Positions 25,037 through 33,538 of a stretch of DNA of 64,000 bases are shown here, piece after piece (position 1 is the first letter of the stretch; the number at the start of each line of letters is the position of its first letter). Below the pieces are notes generated by a model. It saw only the letters and a program-made list of their open reading frames with translations. It was not told the DNA's origin and made no database searches. Source of the DNA: Bin18 sp965242795 (GTDB taxonomy: Bacteria > Desulfobacterota > Binatia > Bin18); contig OZ251505.1 in assembly GCA_965242795.1 (NCBI GenBank), positions 3,782,001 to 3,846,000 of the forward strand, given 5' to 3'. A program made the position numbers and the translations under genes.

Positions 25037-26221
25037 GTGGACTTCGATTATTCCCCGCAGGAAGAGGCGTTTCGACAGGAACTCCGAACGTGGCTCGACG
25101 CGAATCCGCCGGACGGCTACGACCGGGACGCGTTCGAGTTGATCGATCAGGAAGATCGCTTCCGCATCAAATTCGACTGGCAGAAGAAGCTCCACGCCGC
25201 GGGCTGGGTGGGCATCCACTGGCCGCAGGAGTACGGCGGCCGCGGCGCCACGATCATGGAGCAGACCATCTATCAGCAGGAGTTGGCGCGCGTGAGGGCG
25301 CCCGGCTTCGCCAACCCGCTGGGCATTTCGCTGGTCGGCCCGACGCTGATGCACTGGGGCACGGACGAGCAGAAGGAGCGGTTCATCCCCAACATCCTGA
25401 GCGCGGACGAGGTGTGGTGCCAGGGCTATTCCGAGCCGGGTTCGGGATCGGACCTCGCCTCGCTGCAAACGCGCGCGGTGGACGACGGCGATACGTTCGT
25501 CGTGAACGGCCAGAAAGTCTGGACCAGTTTCGCGCACAAGGCCGATTACTGCATCCTGCTGGCGCGGACCGACCCGGACGCGCCCAAGCACAAGGGCATT
25601 TCCTACCTGCTGGTCGATATGCACGCGCCCGGCGTCACGGTCCGGCCGCTGGTCCAGATTTCGGGCGACGCGGAATTCAACGAGGTCTTCTTCGAGGACG
25701 TGCGCGTACCCAAGGCGCACATGGTGGGCGAACGCAATGGCGGCTGGCAGGTCGCCATCACCACGCTGATGTTCGAGCGGGCCAACTTCGGCATGGTCTA
25801 TAATCTGGAGCCGATGCTCGACAAGCTGGTCGGGTTGCTCGACGATCTGCGAATCGACGGCCGGCCCGCCGCGGACGACCCGCACGTCCGCCAGCAGGTG
25901 GCCGGCTTCCACGTCGAAATTCAGGCGCTCAAGCTGGCCGGCTACCGGCAACTCACCCGACAACTGCGCGGCAACCCGCCGGGGCCGGAGGGATCGGTCG
26001 GTAAGCTGGCCGGCAGCGAGTTGTACGTCCGCATGGCGCATTTCGCCCTGGAACTGTTGGGGCCGTACGCGCAGTGCGCACTCGGGGAGGAAGCCGGCAT
26101 CGACCGCGGCTATTGGGCGCGCCGGGCGCTGGGGGCGCGGTTGTACACCATCGCCGGCGGGACGTCGGAGATCATGCGCAACATCGTCGGCGAGCGGGTG
26201 CTGGGGCTGCCCAAGGGCTAG
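25037..26221 (+). CDS. Acyl-CoA dehydrogenase, first of a pair
   Basis: The 394-residue protein is an FAD-dependent acyl-CoA dehydrogenase: DFDYSPQEEAFRQELRTWLD at the N-terminus, WCQGYSEPGSGSDLASL (flavin binding), VNGQKVWTSFAHKADY, GDAEFNEVFFEDVRVP, and IAGGTSEIMRNIVGERVLGLPKG at the end. The start is GTG 25037 with AGGAG upstream; the frame is open further upstream but without homology. A second, shorter-patterned acyl-CoA dehydrogenase follows after 9 bases. Such adjacent pairs form alpha2-beta2 enzymes in steroid and bulky acyl-CoA oxidation (for example ChsE1-ChsE2), so a heteromeric enzyme is likely; the substrate is unknown. Its catalytic base cannot be assigned safely. Confidence 0.9.
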   Translation: MDFDYSPQEEAFRQELRTWLDANPPDGYDRDAFELIDQEDRFRIKFDWQKKLHAAGWVGIHWPQEYGGRGATIMEQTIYQQELARVRAPGFANPLGISLVGPTLMHWGTDEQKERFIPNILSADEVWCQGYSEPGSGSDLASLQTRAVDDGDTFVVNGQKVWTSFAHKADYCILLARTDPDAPKHKGISYLLVDMHAPGVTVRPLVQISGDAEFNEVFFEDVRVPKAHMVGERNGGWQVAITTLMFERANFGMVYNLEPMLDKLVGLLDDLRIDGRPAADDPHVRQQVAGFHVEIQALKLAGYRQLTRQLRGNPPGPEGSVGKLAGSELYVRMAHFALELLGPYAQCALGEEAGIDRGYWARRALGARLYTIAGGTSEIMRNIVGERVLGLPKG

Positions 26222-26230
26222 GGGGGAAAC

Positions 26231-27400
26231 ATGGATTTCGGGTTCAGCGAAGACCAGGAGTTGCTGCGCGACGCGACGCGCAAGTTCCTCGACGCGGAAT
26301 GCCCGACCGCGTTCGTGCGCAAGATGATGGAGGACGACACCGCGCACGCGACCGAACTGTGGAAGAAGGCGGCCGAGTTGGGCTGGCTGGGCATTCTGAT
26401 CCCTGAACAATACGGCGGCAGCGGGGGCAGCTTCCTCGACCTGGTCGTGGTGCTGGAGGAAATGGGCAAATCGCTCGTGCCCGGCCCGTTTTTCGCCACG
26501 GTACTGTTGGGCGGGGCCGCGGTGCTGGCCGGCGGCTCGGACGAACAGAAGGCCGGGATCCTGCCGCGCGTGGCCGCGGGCGAACTGGTCCTGAGCCTCG
26601 CCCAGGTCGAACGCGGCGGACGCTACGACGCAGGCGGCATCGGCATGTCGGCCGCGGCTACGGACGCCGGTTTCGTCCTGTCCGGCGAAAAGCTGTTCGT
26701 CCCCGACGCGCACGTCGCCGACTGGCTCGTGGTCGCCGCACGTACGGGCGCGGAAGCGGGCTCGCCCGAAGACGGCATCACCCTCTTGCTGGTGGACGCT
26801 AAGGCGCCCGGGGTCGAGATTACGCAACTGAAGACCGTCGATATGACGCGCCGCCAATGCAGCGTCGTCTTTCGTGACGTGGCGGTTGCCGGGTCGCAGG
26901 TTCTCGGCACGGTCGGGGGCGGCTGGCCGATCCTGCGCCGCGTGCTCGACCAGGCGATGGCCGGGCTGTGCGCCGAGATGGTCGGCACCGGCCAGCAGGC
27001 ATTGGACATGGCCGTGGAATATGCCCGGGACCGTGTGCAGTTCGGCAAGCCGATCGGGAGTTTTCAGGCCGTCAAACACAAGTGCGTGGACATGCTGGTC
27101 CAGGTCGAAAACGCTCGGTCGCTGACCTATTACGCGGCGTGGACCGTGGACGAGAACGTGGCCGAGGCCGCGGAGGCCGTGCCGATGGCCAAGGCGTATT
27201 GCAGCGACATGTGCAAGACGGTCACGAGCGAGGCCATTCAGGTGCACGGCGGCATCGGCTTCACCTGGGAGCACGACATGCACCTGTTCTACCGCCGCGG
27301 CTTGGCGTCCGAAGCCGCGTTCGGCAGCGCGCCGACCCACCGCGAGACGGTCGCCAAGACCTTCGACCGTCAGGGACAGGATACGCCGCCGGCTCCATAG
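26231..27400 (+). CDS. Acyl-CoA dehydrogenase, second of a pair
   Basis: The 389-residue protein starts MDFGFSEDQELLRDATRKFLD and has AELGWLGILIPEQYGGSGGS, LSGEKLFVPDAHVADWLVVAA, VQFGKPIGSFQAVKHKCVDML and IQVHGGIGFTWEHDMHLFYRR. This type lacks the usual W-x-E-P-G-x-G-S-D flavin segment of its partner (here LSLAQVERGG), which fits the partner-dependent subunit of alpha2-beta2 acyl-CoA dehydrogenases. GGGGGGAAAC lies before the ATG. A thiamine-diphosphate enzyme follows 78 bases later. Confidence 0.88.
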   Translation: MDFGFSEDQELLRDATRKFLDAECPTAFVRKMMEDDTAHATELWKKAAELGWLGILIPEQYGGSGGSFLDLVVVLEEMGKSLVPGPFFATVLLGGAAVLAGGSDEQKAGILPRVAAGELVLSLAQVERGGRYDAGGIGMSAAATDAGFVLSGEKLFVPDAHVADWLVVAARTGAEAGSPEDGITLLLVDAKAPGVEITQLKTVDMTRRQCSVVFRDVAVAGSQVLGTVGGGWPILRRVLDQAMAGLCAEMVGTGQQALDMAVEYARDRVQFGKPIGSFQAVKHKCVDMLVQVENARSLTYYAAWTVDENVAEAAEAVPMAKAYCSDMCKTVTSEAIQVHGGIGFTWEHDMHLFYRRGLASEAAFGSAPTHRETVAKTFDRQGQDTPPAP

Positions 27401-27478
27401 CCCGCGAACGAACCCGACGCATCGGCCGCGGTCGGAAACGCACACAAGATTCATCCATCCAAAAGGGGGAAACACGAT

Positions 27479-29113
27479 ATGGCGGAAGTCGACGGCAACG
27501 CACTCGTAGTGAAAGCACTCAAGGACGAAGGCGTGGACACGGTGTTCTACATCACCGGCGGTCCGATGGTGGACGTGGCCTCGAAGTGCATCGAGATCGG
27601 GTTCAACTCGGTGGACGTGCGCCACGAGCAGGGCGCCTCGATGGCCGCGCACGCCTACAGCCGGGTGCTGGGCAAGCCGGGCGTCTGCTTCGCGGCCTCG
27701 GGTCCCGGCGTCACGAATCTGATTACCGGGGTGGGCAACGCCTATCTGGACGCCGTGCCGGTGGTCGCGCTGGGCGGGGCGAGCGCCATGTCGCAGGACG
27801 GCATGGGCGCGTTTCAGGAGATGGATCAGGTCGGCATGTTCACGCCGATCACCAAAATGGCCGAGCGCGTCAAGGACACCCGCCGCATTCCCGAAATCAT
27901 CAACAAAGCCTTCCGCGTCGCCACCAGCGGCCAGCCCGGGCCGGTCTATGTGGACCTGCCGGGCGACGTGCTGTACCGCGTGGTGGAAGAGGACAAGGTC
28001 GCATTTCCCAAGCGCCCGCACACCGTGCCGCGCGTGGCGGGCGACCGGGATTTGGTCAGCCGAGCAATCGCGATGCTCAAGGATGCCCAACGGCCGCTGG
28101 TGATTACCGGCACCGGCATTCTGTGGTCCGGCGCGATGCAGGAGTTGCGCGAGTTCGTCGAGTTGTCGGGCATTCCGTTCTACACCACACCGCAGGGTCG
28201 CGGGGTGATTCCCGAGGACCACGCGCTGAGCTTTCTCGGCGCCCGCAACCGCGCATGGAAAGAGGCCGACGTGGTGTTGATCGTCGGCACGCGGCTCAAC
28301 TTCATTCTCGGCTTCGGCCAGGCGCCGCGTTTTGCCGAAGACGTGAAGATGATTCAGGTCGATATCGCCGACGAGGAAATCGGCCGCAACCGCGCGGTGG
28401 ACATTGGCATCGTCGGCGACGCCAAGACGGTGCTGCGCCAGTTGATCGACGAGGGGCAGACTGCGTTCGCCGGCCGCGGCGAATCGGCGTGGCTGGACAC
28501 CCTGCGCGCGTACGACGAGCGTTCGCAGGAGAAGATGGAAGCCATCATGCAGGCCGACTCGTCGCCCATGCACCCGCTGCGGCTGTGCAAGGAAGTGCGC
28601 GAGTTCATGGACCGCGACGCCATCGTCGTCGTGGACGGCCACGAGATCCTCAACTTCGCGCGCCAGTCCGTCCCCACCAACGCGCCGGGCCACCGGGTCA
28701 ACGCCGGGCCGAACGGCTGTATGGGCGTGGCCGTGCCGTTCGGGTTGGGAGCGAAAGTCGCCAAGCCGGATACGCAGGTGATCGTACTGAGCGGCGACGG
28801 CTCGTTCGGCATGAACGGCATGGAGGTCGACACCATGGTGCGCAAGAACATTCCGGCCCTGATCGTCATCAGCAACAACGGTGGCTGGGCCGGAGCCGGG
28901 GTGATGAACGCCGGGCGCGATCTGGGTTTCAGCCGCTACGACGAAATGGCCAAGGTGTTCGGCGCGCACGGCGAATTCGTCGAGCGGCCCGAAGACATCC
29001 GGCCGGCTCTGGAACGCGCAGCGGCCTCGGGCAAACCCGCGGTCGTCAACGTCATCACCGACCCGAACGCGCGTTCCTCGACGCAGTCGTTTGCGGCCTA
29101 CCGGGCGATCTGA
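27479..29113 (+). CDS. Thiamine-diphosphate enzyme, 2-hydroxyacyl-CoA lyase/oxalyl-CoA decarboxylase-like
   Basis: The 544-residue protein has the three-domain layout of the acetolactate synthase superfamily. The catalytic Glu50 lies in VDVRHEQGASMAAHAYSR; AASGPGVTNLITGVGNAYLD follows; the cofactor motif starts at Gly439 (GDGSFGMNGMEVDTMVRKN) and ends with NNGG. The MEVDTMVR pattern is closer to 2-hydroxyacyl-CoA lyase and oxalyl-CoA decarboxylase than to acetolactate synthase, and no ilvN or ilvC is near. These lyases cleave 2-hydroxyacyl-CoA to formyl-CoA and an aldehyde, as in alpha-oxidation. The upstream acyl-CoA dehydrogenase pair supports a role in acyl-CoA breakdown. AAAGGGGGAAAC precedes the ATG. 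Confidence 0.8.
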   Translation: MAEVDGNALVVKALKDEGVDTVFYITGGPMVDVASKCIEIGFNSVDVRHEQGASMAAHAYSRVLGKPGVCFAASGPGVTNLITGVGNAYLDAVPVVALGGASAMSQDGMGAFQEMDQVGMFTPITKMAERVKDTRRIPEIINKAFRVATSGQPGPVYVDLPGDVLYRVVEEDKVAFPKRPHTVPRVAGDRDLVSRAIAMLKDAQRPLVITGTGILWSGAMQELREFVELSGIPFYTTPQGRGVIPEDHALSFLGARNRAWKEADVVLIVGTRLNFILGFGQAPRFAEDVKMIQVDIADEEIGRNRAVDIGIVGDAKTVLRQLIDEGQTAFAGRGESAWLDTLRAYDERSQEKMEAIMQADSSPMHPLRLCKEVREFMDRDAIVVVDGHEILNFARQSVPTNAPGHRVNAGPNGCMGVAVPFGLGAKVAKPDTQVIVLSGDGSFGMNGMEVDTMVRKNIPALIVISNNGGWAGAGVMNAGRDLGFSRYDEMAKVFGAHGEFVERPEDIRPALERAAASGKPAVVNVITDPNARSSTQSFAAYRAI

Positions 29114-29215
29114 CCTTTCTTGTGGCGGGGTGTTCCTCCCGGATCCCCGCCCCTCACTTTCATCCTGAGCGGAAGACACTATAATCCGCATGTCCGCGAA
29201 CGACGGGAGGAACGT

Positions 29216-29506
29216 ATGTCGTTACGCACCGGCGATCGGGTCTGGCTCCCTTGCGAAGTAAAACCGGGACCGTTCTCGAACGAACGGCTCGTTCGGGTCA
29301 AACTCCCGACCGGGGAGTGGATCGGGTTCGTCGATACCCAGGCGTTGAAAGACGAGAAGGAAACCGGCCCGACGCACGTGCTGGCCGTTTTGACCTCGAT
29401 CGAGGAAGACCTCGCGACCGCCGCGGTACAGGGGCACGCCTTCGACTCGCGCTACGTGCAGGCGTCCACCTCGGAGGTGCAGCCGTTTGTTCCTCTCTCG
29501 TCCTGA
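29216..29506 (+). CDS. Small protein of unknown function before dcd
   Basis: The 96-residue product (MSLRTGDRVWLPCEVKPGPF; VRVKLPTGEWIGFVDTQALK) looks like a small beta-barrel of SH3 type followed by a short helix-strand part; no family was recognised. GGGAGGAACGT precedes this ATG, so the longer frame from 29120 is not used. TATAAT at about 29179 may be its -10 element. Its end overlaps the dcd start by 20 bases, so the two are coupled. Confidence 0.6.
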   Translation: MSLRTGDRVWLPCEVKPGPFSNERLVRVKLPTGEWIGFVDTQALKDEKETGPTHVLAVLTSIEEDLATAAVQGHAFDSRYVQASTSEVQPFVPLSS

Positions 29507-30056
29507 TCTACTCACCTCTCTTCGGGAGCGTCGTTTACGCTTCGAGCCCGCGGTCCCCGAACAGCGAGTCGCGCAGGTTTCCATCGATCTCTTGCTCGGC
29601 CGGCGGTTCACCACGTTCAAACAGACGCCTGCCTATCTCACTTCCATCCACATGGACCCCTCGCTGTGGGAATCCCGAGACATCTGGGAAAACCGCGAGG
29701 CCGATACCTTTACGTTAGAACCGAACCACTTCGTTCTGGCGCAGACGTTGGAGCGGGTCTGCATCCAGAACGACGTCGTCGGCTTCGTCGAGGGGCGCAG
29801 CAGCTATGCCAGAATCGGCGTGACCGTGCACGTAACCGCGCCGAAAGTCGATCCGAGATTCGACGGTCACATCACCCTGGAAATGGCGAACTTTGGAAAA
29901 ATTCCCGTGGAGTTGCGGGCCGGGATCGACAAACCCGCTCAGCTCTTGCTGGCGAAAGTGACGGAACCGCTGCCTGAATCCGACCTGTACGGAACCGGTC
30001 CGGCCGACCAGTTCCAGAATCAGACGAACCCGATTCCCGGCACCCGGAGACCATGA
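29487..30056 (+). CDS. dcd: dCTP deaminase
   Basis: The 189-residue protein matches Dcd, which converts dCTP to dUTP. Conserved parts are VAQVSIDLLLGRRFTTF, FVLAQTLERV, VVGFVEGRSSYARIGVTVHVTA with the catalytic Arg-Ser-Ser, and DPRFDGHITLEMANFGKIPVEL with the catalytic Glu. The archaeal-type bifunctional deaminase/dUTPase is a close relative and cannot be excluded by eye. The start is TTG 29487, inside the previous gene; no other start fits the homology. Confidence 0.88.
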   Translation: MFLSRPDLLTSLRERRLRFEPAVPEQRVAQVSIDLLLGRRFTTFKQTPAYLTSIHMDPSLWESRDIWENREADTFTLEPNHFVLAQTLERVCIQNDVVGFVEGRSSYARIGVTVHVTAPKVDPRFDGHITLEMANFGKIPVELRAGIDKPAQLLLAKVTEPLPESDLYGTGPADQFQNQTNPIPGTRRP

Positions 30057-30592
30057 CCTTTCAGTTTCGTGCGCGCAGGAACGATATGACTGGAACCGGC
30101 GGACGCAACGAGAGCGGCGCAGATGAATGTCTCTTGCCGCCGCGCTCGCTCCGCTTTCCGGCCGAGCGGTCGCTGGGTGAGTTGTTCGTCCGCAACGGTG
30201 CATACCGTGCGGACGACTATGCGTTCTGGGAGTCCGTCGGCCGGGCGCTGGGCGCTGTGAGCGTGGCCGCGGGTAAGGAACTGCGCCTCAACGTCAACCC
30301 CCAGGCGTCCGCGGATTTGTCGCCCCTGCGCGCACTCCCGGCCAACGCCGTGCAATATCTTCAACTCTCGGCTTCGCGGGTGACGAACGACAGCTTGGCG
30401 CATGTGGCGCATTTGACTGGGCTGCGTGTGTTGTGGCTGTACGACACGCGGATCAGCGACGCCGGGTTGGTGCATCTGCACAGGCTGGCCGGGCTGCGCG
30501 TGCTGAACCTGCGCAGCACCCTGGCCAGCCGCGGCGGCATCGACGCGCTCCAGAAAAAGCTACCGCAGTGCGAATTCCGGCGGCCGTGGTGA
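30053..30592 (+). CDS. Leucine-rich-repeat-like protein
   Basis: The 179-residue protein has a polar N-terminal half (RFPAERSLGELFVRNGAYRAD) and a C-terminal half with two to three short leucine-rich units: NAVQYLQLSASRVTNDSLAH, LTGLRVLWLYDTRISDAGLV and LAGLRVLNLRSTLASRGGID. The unit is the 23-24-residue type seen in planctomycete and myxobacterial proteins, where a lone LRR patch mediates protein contacts. Function is unknown. The ATG overlaps the dcd stop (ATGA); an ATG at 30086 is an alternative. Confidence 0.55.
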   Translation: MTFQFRARRNDMTGTGGRNESGADECLLPPRSLRFPAERSLGELFVRNGAYRADDYAFWESVGRALGAVSVAAGKELRLNVNPQASADLSPLRALPANAVQYLQLSASRVTNDSLAHVAHLTGLRVLWLYDTRISDAGLVHLHRLAGLRVLNLRSTLASRGGIDALQKKLPQCEFRRPW

Positions 30593-30679
30593 GCGGGGCC
30601 GCGGGCGTTCCGCGTCCGCGGCGGTTTCCCCCGGAAATTCCAGACAAGACGACCCGAAAGTCCGTTTCTCTTCGTCCTA

Positions 30680-30740
30680 CCTGCGTAAGTAGGTATCCCT
30701 CTTCTGGATTCCCGCTTCCGCGGGAATGACGCCGGGCTGT
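30680..30740. repeat. ATTCCCGC-TTCC-GCGGGAAT repeat
   Basis: A perfect eight-base inverted repeat (30708-30715 and 30720-30727) follows TCTGG and is followed by GACGCC. Variants of CTGGATTCC-hairpin-GGAATGACG occur at 46248-46273, 47475-47500 and 52925-52951. The design resembles the dRS3 class of intergenic repeats known from Neisseria and others. Confidence 0.75.
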
Positions 30741-30793
30741 GGGATCGTGAAGTAGGGAATGCCCTTTCCCTTCCTGATTCCCGGCGTCGCAGC

Positions 30794-31615
30794 CTATGTC
30801 CCCTTGTAGCCCGGGTTGGTCGGGTTATCGAGCCAGTCGCGGCGTTGGTCGTATGGCAGGTCGATGTAGGTCTGCATGGCGAGCAGCCCGTCGTCGGACA
30901 GCATGGTTTCCAGAAAATCGGCGCTTTCGATGTCGAGCCCCGCGGCCAAGTGTGTATCGTTCCCCGCGTACACCGCGTGTTTGGCGCGCGCGACCGCAAT
31001 CGGCGGGAAGTTGGCGATCTCGTGGGCGATCTCGGTCGCCCGGGTCAGCGCATCGTCGGCAACTTCGTGTACCAAGCCGTAACGCAGCGCTTCCTCGGGG
31101 CGGACCACACGCGAACGGATTACGAACTCCAGGGCGCGTCCGACCCCGATCAGCCGTGCCAGGCGTTGCGTGCCGCTGCCGCCGGGCAGAATCCCCAGTT
31201 TCACCTCCGGGAACCCGAACCGATAGTCGCCGGCCTGCCCGATGCGTAGGTCGCACGACAGGCTCAACTCGAAGCCGCCGCCCATCGTGTCGCCGTTCAT
31301 CGCCACGATGACCGCCTTGGGCAGATCGCGCAGATTCTTCAGCATGGCGTGGTAGGCGGTGGTGAGCGACGTGCCGGCCTGCCGCATGGCCTCGCGGTCT
31401 TTCGCCAGATCGACCAGTTCCTCCACGCTGTAGTGCGTGATGAATTTCCCTTCCATCGCACCGGTCAGGACCACGGCCCGAATGGCCGGGTCGTGCCACT
31501 CTTCGATCCGTTGCCACAATTCCTGCGTCCCCTCGGCGCAGAAATAATTCATCGGCGAGTTGTGATACTTGGCCACGACGACGCCGTCGCTCCGTTCGGT
31601 CTGCCAATAGCTCAT
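30794..31615 (-). CDS. Enoyl-CoA hydratase/isomerase family protein
   Basis: The 273-residue protein is a crotonase-fold enzyme. The oxyanion-hole region is GDTMGGGFELSLSCDLRIG, and both catalytic glutamates of the hydratases are present: Glu116 in GGGFELSL and Glu137 in FGFPEVKLGILPGGSGTQRL. It therefore probably hydrates 2-enoyl-CoA to 3-hydroxyacyl-CoA, although related isomerases and hydrolases share the fold. GGGAGAA lies before the ATG at 31615; the frame is open further upstream across a terminator, which rules out the longer start. It is monocistronic. The dehydrogenases that would feed it are elsewhere in the window. Confidence 0.88.
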   Translation of the reverse strand: MSYWQTERSDGVVVAKYHNSPMNYFCAEGTQELWQRIEEWHDPAIRAVVLTGAMEGKFITHYSVEELVDLAKDREAMRQAGTSLTTAYHAMLKNLRDLPKAVIVAMNGDTMGGGFELSLSCDLRIGQAGDYRFGFPEVKLGILPGGSGTQRLARLIGVGRALEFVIRSRVVRPEEALRYGLVHEVADDALTRATEIAHEIANFPPIAVARAKHAVYAGNDTHLAAGLDIESADFLETMLSDDGLLAMQTYIDLPYDQRRDWLDNPTNPGYKGT

Positions 31616-31710
31616 GTCGATTCTCCCGTCTGACGTCTCCGACGTCGGGACACGGCGCGCGGGCGGACGCGGACCGTAGTTTTTCCCCTGCCTCGAACAT
31701 GCACCGGACA

Positions 31711-31742
31711 CAAAAAGAGCCCATCGGCTCGGGACGGGCTCT
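31711..31742 (-). terminator. Intrinsic terminator of the small zinc-finger-like gene
   Basis: On the minus strand AGAGCCC (31742-31736) pairs with GGGCTCT (31722-31716), followed by TTTTT. It lies 30 bases after the stop at 31772 and separates this gene from the enoyl-CoA hydratase gene. Confidence 0.85.
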
Positions 31743-31771
31743 CCTCGTCGTCCGGCAGCGCGCCGCGGCGG

Positions 31772-31975
31772 CTACTTGTCGGCCCGCCGGGACTTGACCG
31801 CAACGATCAGTTTGTCTTTGTCCTGCGCGGTATCCCAGGCGTCGTGCTGCGTGGCGCAGTGCATCAGCACCTTCGCCAGCGAGTCCTTGTACTCGCTGCC
31901 CGCGGTCTGGCACTCGCCGCACGTCCACTGCGATTCCTGCACTTTACCGATTTCTCCGCCGATGACTTGGGGCAT
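31772..31975 (-). CDS. Small Cys/His protein, possible zinc finger
   Basis: The 67-residue product (start MPQVIGGEIGKV) contains CGEC and later HCATQH, giving a C-x2-C ... H-x-x-x-x-H arrangement that could bind one zinc ion. The rest is charged and probably helical. GGGAGGTC precedes the ATG at 31975. The gene is divergent from the ABM-domain gene at 32197 with 221 bases between them, and has its own terminator. No known family was recognised. Confidence 0.6.
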   Translation of the reverse strand: MPQVIGGEIGKVQESQWTCGECQTAGSEYKDSLAKVLMHCATQHDAWDTAQDKDKLIVAVKSRRADK

Positions 31976-32196
31976 GTTGACCTCCCGTCTTTCCGAAGAT
32001 GCGGCCGACAACGTACCGCCAGCCGCCTTGTTCTCCCGTCATGCTTACCCCAAGCGCGCGGAAAACGTCCAGAGGCCGAACGGCGAACTCCCCGACGGAG
32101 GTTCCTCCGAGACGGGGCGGACGGGTTGCTATCGTCCCGCGGCTGTGCGACTCAAGAGCCATCCAAACCCACACGGAGGAAGAAGGAGGGATCGCA

Positions 32197-32493
32197 ATGG
32201 CAACGACCGTGGTGTTACTCGAAATGCAGGTCAAACCCGAATGCGTGGACGAGGTAAAAGCCTTTTTCAAGGAAGTACTGCCCGACACGCGCGCCTACGA
32301 AGGCTGCCAGGGTGTGGACGTCTACGGCAATCTCGACGAATCGGCCAACATCGTGTTGTACGGGCGGTGGGATTCGCGCGACCACTACCAGCGCTATCTC
32401 AAATGGCGAACTGACACCGGCGTCTTCGACAAGATGGGCGCCAAACTGGCCGGTCCGCCCAGCATCCGCTACTACGACCGAGTGGACGCGTAA
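32197..32493 (+). CDS. ABM-domain (quinol monooxygenase-like) protein
   Basis: The 98-residue protein has the ferredoxin-like fold of the antibiotic biosynthesis monooxygenase family: VVLLEMQVKPECVDEVKAFF, TRAYEGCQGVDVYGN, NIVLYGRWDSRDHYQRYLKW. Members act as cofactor-free monooxygenases on quinols, as heme-degrading enzymes or as simple dimeric binding proteins; the function here is open. AGAAGGAGGG lies 6 bases before the ATG, a very strong site. A terminator follows at once, so it is a single-gene unit. Confidence 0.75.
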   Translation: MATTVVLLEMQVKPECVDEVKAFFKEVLPDTRAYEGCQGVDVYGNLDESANIVLYGRWDSRDHYQRYLKWRTDTGVFDKMGAKLAGPPSIRYYDRVDA

Positions 32494-32519
32494 CGCGGGG
32501 CGGTTCTCGCTGGCGGCAG

Positions 32520-32555
32520 AACGCCGGGCAGGCAGCGTCGGCCCGGCGTTTTTTC
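32520..32555 (+). terminator. Intrinsic terminator of the ABM-domain gene
   Basis: Perfect ten-base arms AACGCCGGGC (32520-32529) and GCCCGGCGTT (32541-32550) are followed by a run of six T (32549-32554). Confidence 0.9.
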
Positions 32556-32637
32556 TTATCGTCCGAGAATCGCCTTGCCTGCTCCTTCACGGACCGAGCG
32601 TCTGTGCTATGCTCCGTGAAACAAGACCGGCAACACG

Positions 32638-33405
32638 ATGACTGCTATCAACACCATAGAAGACTTGGTCCAGGTGCTGGACGAACATCCCGCATGGCTG
32701 GAAGCCCTCCGATCGCGGCTGCTTACTCGCGATCTTGTCGAGCTGCCGGAGACGCTCGCCCGGCTTGCCGCAAGACTGGACAGATTCGCCGAAACGACGA
32801 ATGAACGTTTCGATCGGACAGACGGGCGCCTTGATGGCATGGACCGCCGCTTCGACGGCATCGACGGACGCCTCGACGGCATGGATCAGCGTTTAGACAA
32901 GGTTGAGCAGCGTTTAGATGGGGTTGAAGGACGGCTGGAGACGGTCGAATCAGGATTGAATGCGCTTCGGAACGACGTGGCACCGCTCAAGGCTGCACAC
33001 GCGCGAAATGCAGCCGTGGAAAACGCGACCGGAATCGCCAGGGGCTTCGGTCTCCGGCGGATCAGAACCTTGACCCAGGATGACCTCTGGGACCTGACCG
33101 ACTCTATCCATGCGTCGGATGTCCCCTCGAACGAACTAGCAAGTTTCCGCCGGGCCGACTTGATAATGGAAGCCACTGACGAGGTGGGCGAGTCCAGTTA
33201 CATTGCTGTGGAGATATCGTTCACTGTCAACGGCAGAGACACGGACAGGGCCGTCCGAAATGCCGCGTTCTTGACGAAGTGGACCGGCAGGCCGGCGCGT
33301 GCCGTCGTGGCAGGCTTCCGGAGAGACAATCGGATTCAGAGCCGTATCGAATCCGGGGACGTATCTTGGCACCAATTGGATGCGGAAGACCTGGAAGTCG
33401 AATAA
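32638..33405 (+). CDS. Heptad-repeat coiled-coil protein with a nuclease-like C-terminal domain
   Basis: The 255-residue protein has an N-terminal helix (MTAINTIEDLVQVLDEHPAW), a central coiled coil of about 60 residues made of seven-residue units (RFDRTDG, RLDGMDR, RFDGIDG, RLDGMDQ, RLDKVEQ, RLDGVEG, RLETVES), and a C-terminal domain with DLIMEATD and YIAVEISFTVNGRD. That domain resembles a PD-(D/E)XK fold, but the last motif is Glu-Ile-Ser instead of Glu-x-Lys, so it may be inactive. Similar proteins are common in filamentous cyanobacteria and former deltaproteobacteria without known function. Upstream is an inverted repeat TTCACGGA / TCCGTGAA (32586-32593, 32613-32620) around a TATGCT, which may be an operator. 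Confidence 0.6.
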   Translation: MTAINTIEDLVQVLDEHPAWLEALRSRLLTRDLVELPETLARLAARLDRFAETTNERFDRTDGRLDGMDRRFDGIDGRLDGMDQRLDKVEQRLDGVEGRLETVESGLNALRNDVAPLKAAHARNAAVENATGIARGFGLRRIRTLTQDDLWDLTDSIHASDVPSNELASFRRADLIMEATDEVGESSYIAVEISFTVNGRDTDRAVRNAAFLTKWTGRPARAVVAGFRRDNRIQSRIESGDVSWHQLDAEDLEVE

Positions 33406-33538
33406 TGACTGTTCCGATCCTGCCTGTCAGCGACAAGATTGGCCATTAGTGCGAGACCGTGAATGCTGCGGGTTCTCTATTGAACAATGTTTGTATAGTT
33501 TGGCGTTGTGTAACAGGCGGTCGCCACAGGCCACTGGG

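Noticed and set aside
24896..29191. A 1431-codon open frame on the minus strand
   Set aside because: It lies opposite two acyl-CoA dehydrogenases and a thiamine-diphosphate enzyme with full motifs; its residue makeup (His, Arg, Ala, Asp) is that of an antisense shadow in GC-rich DNA.
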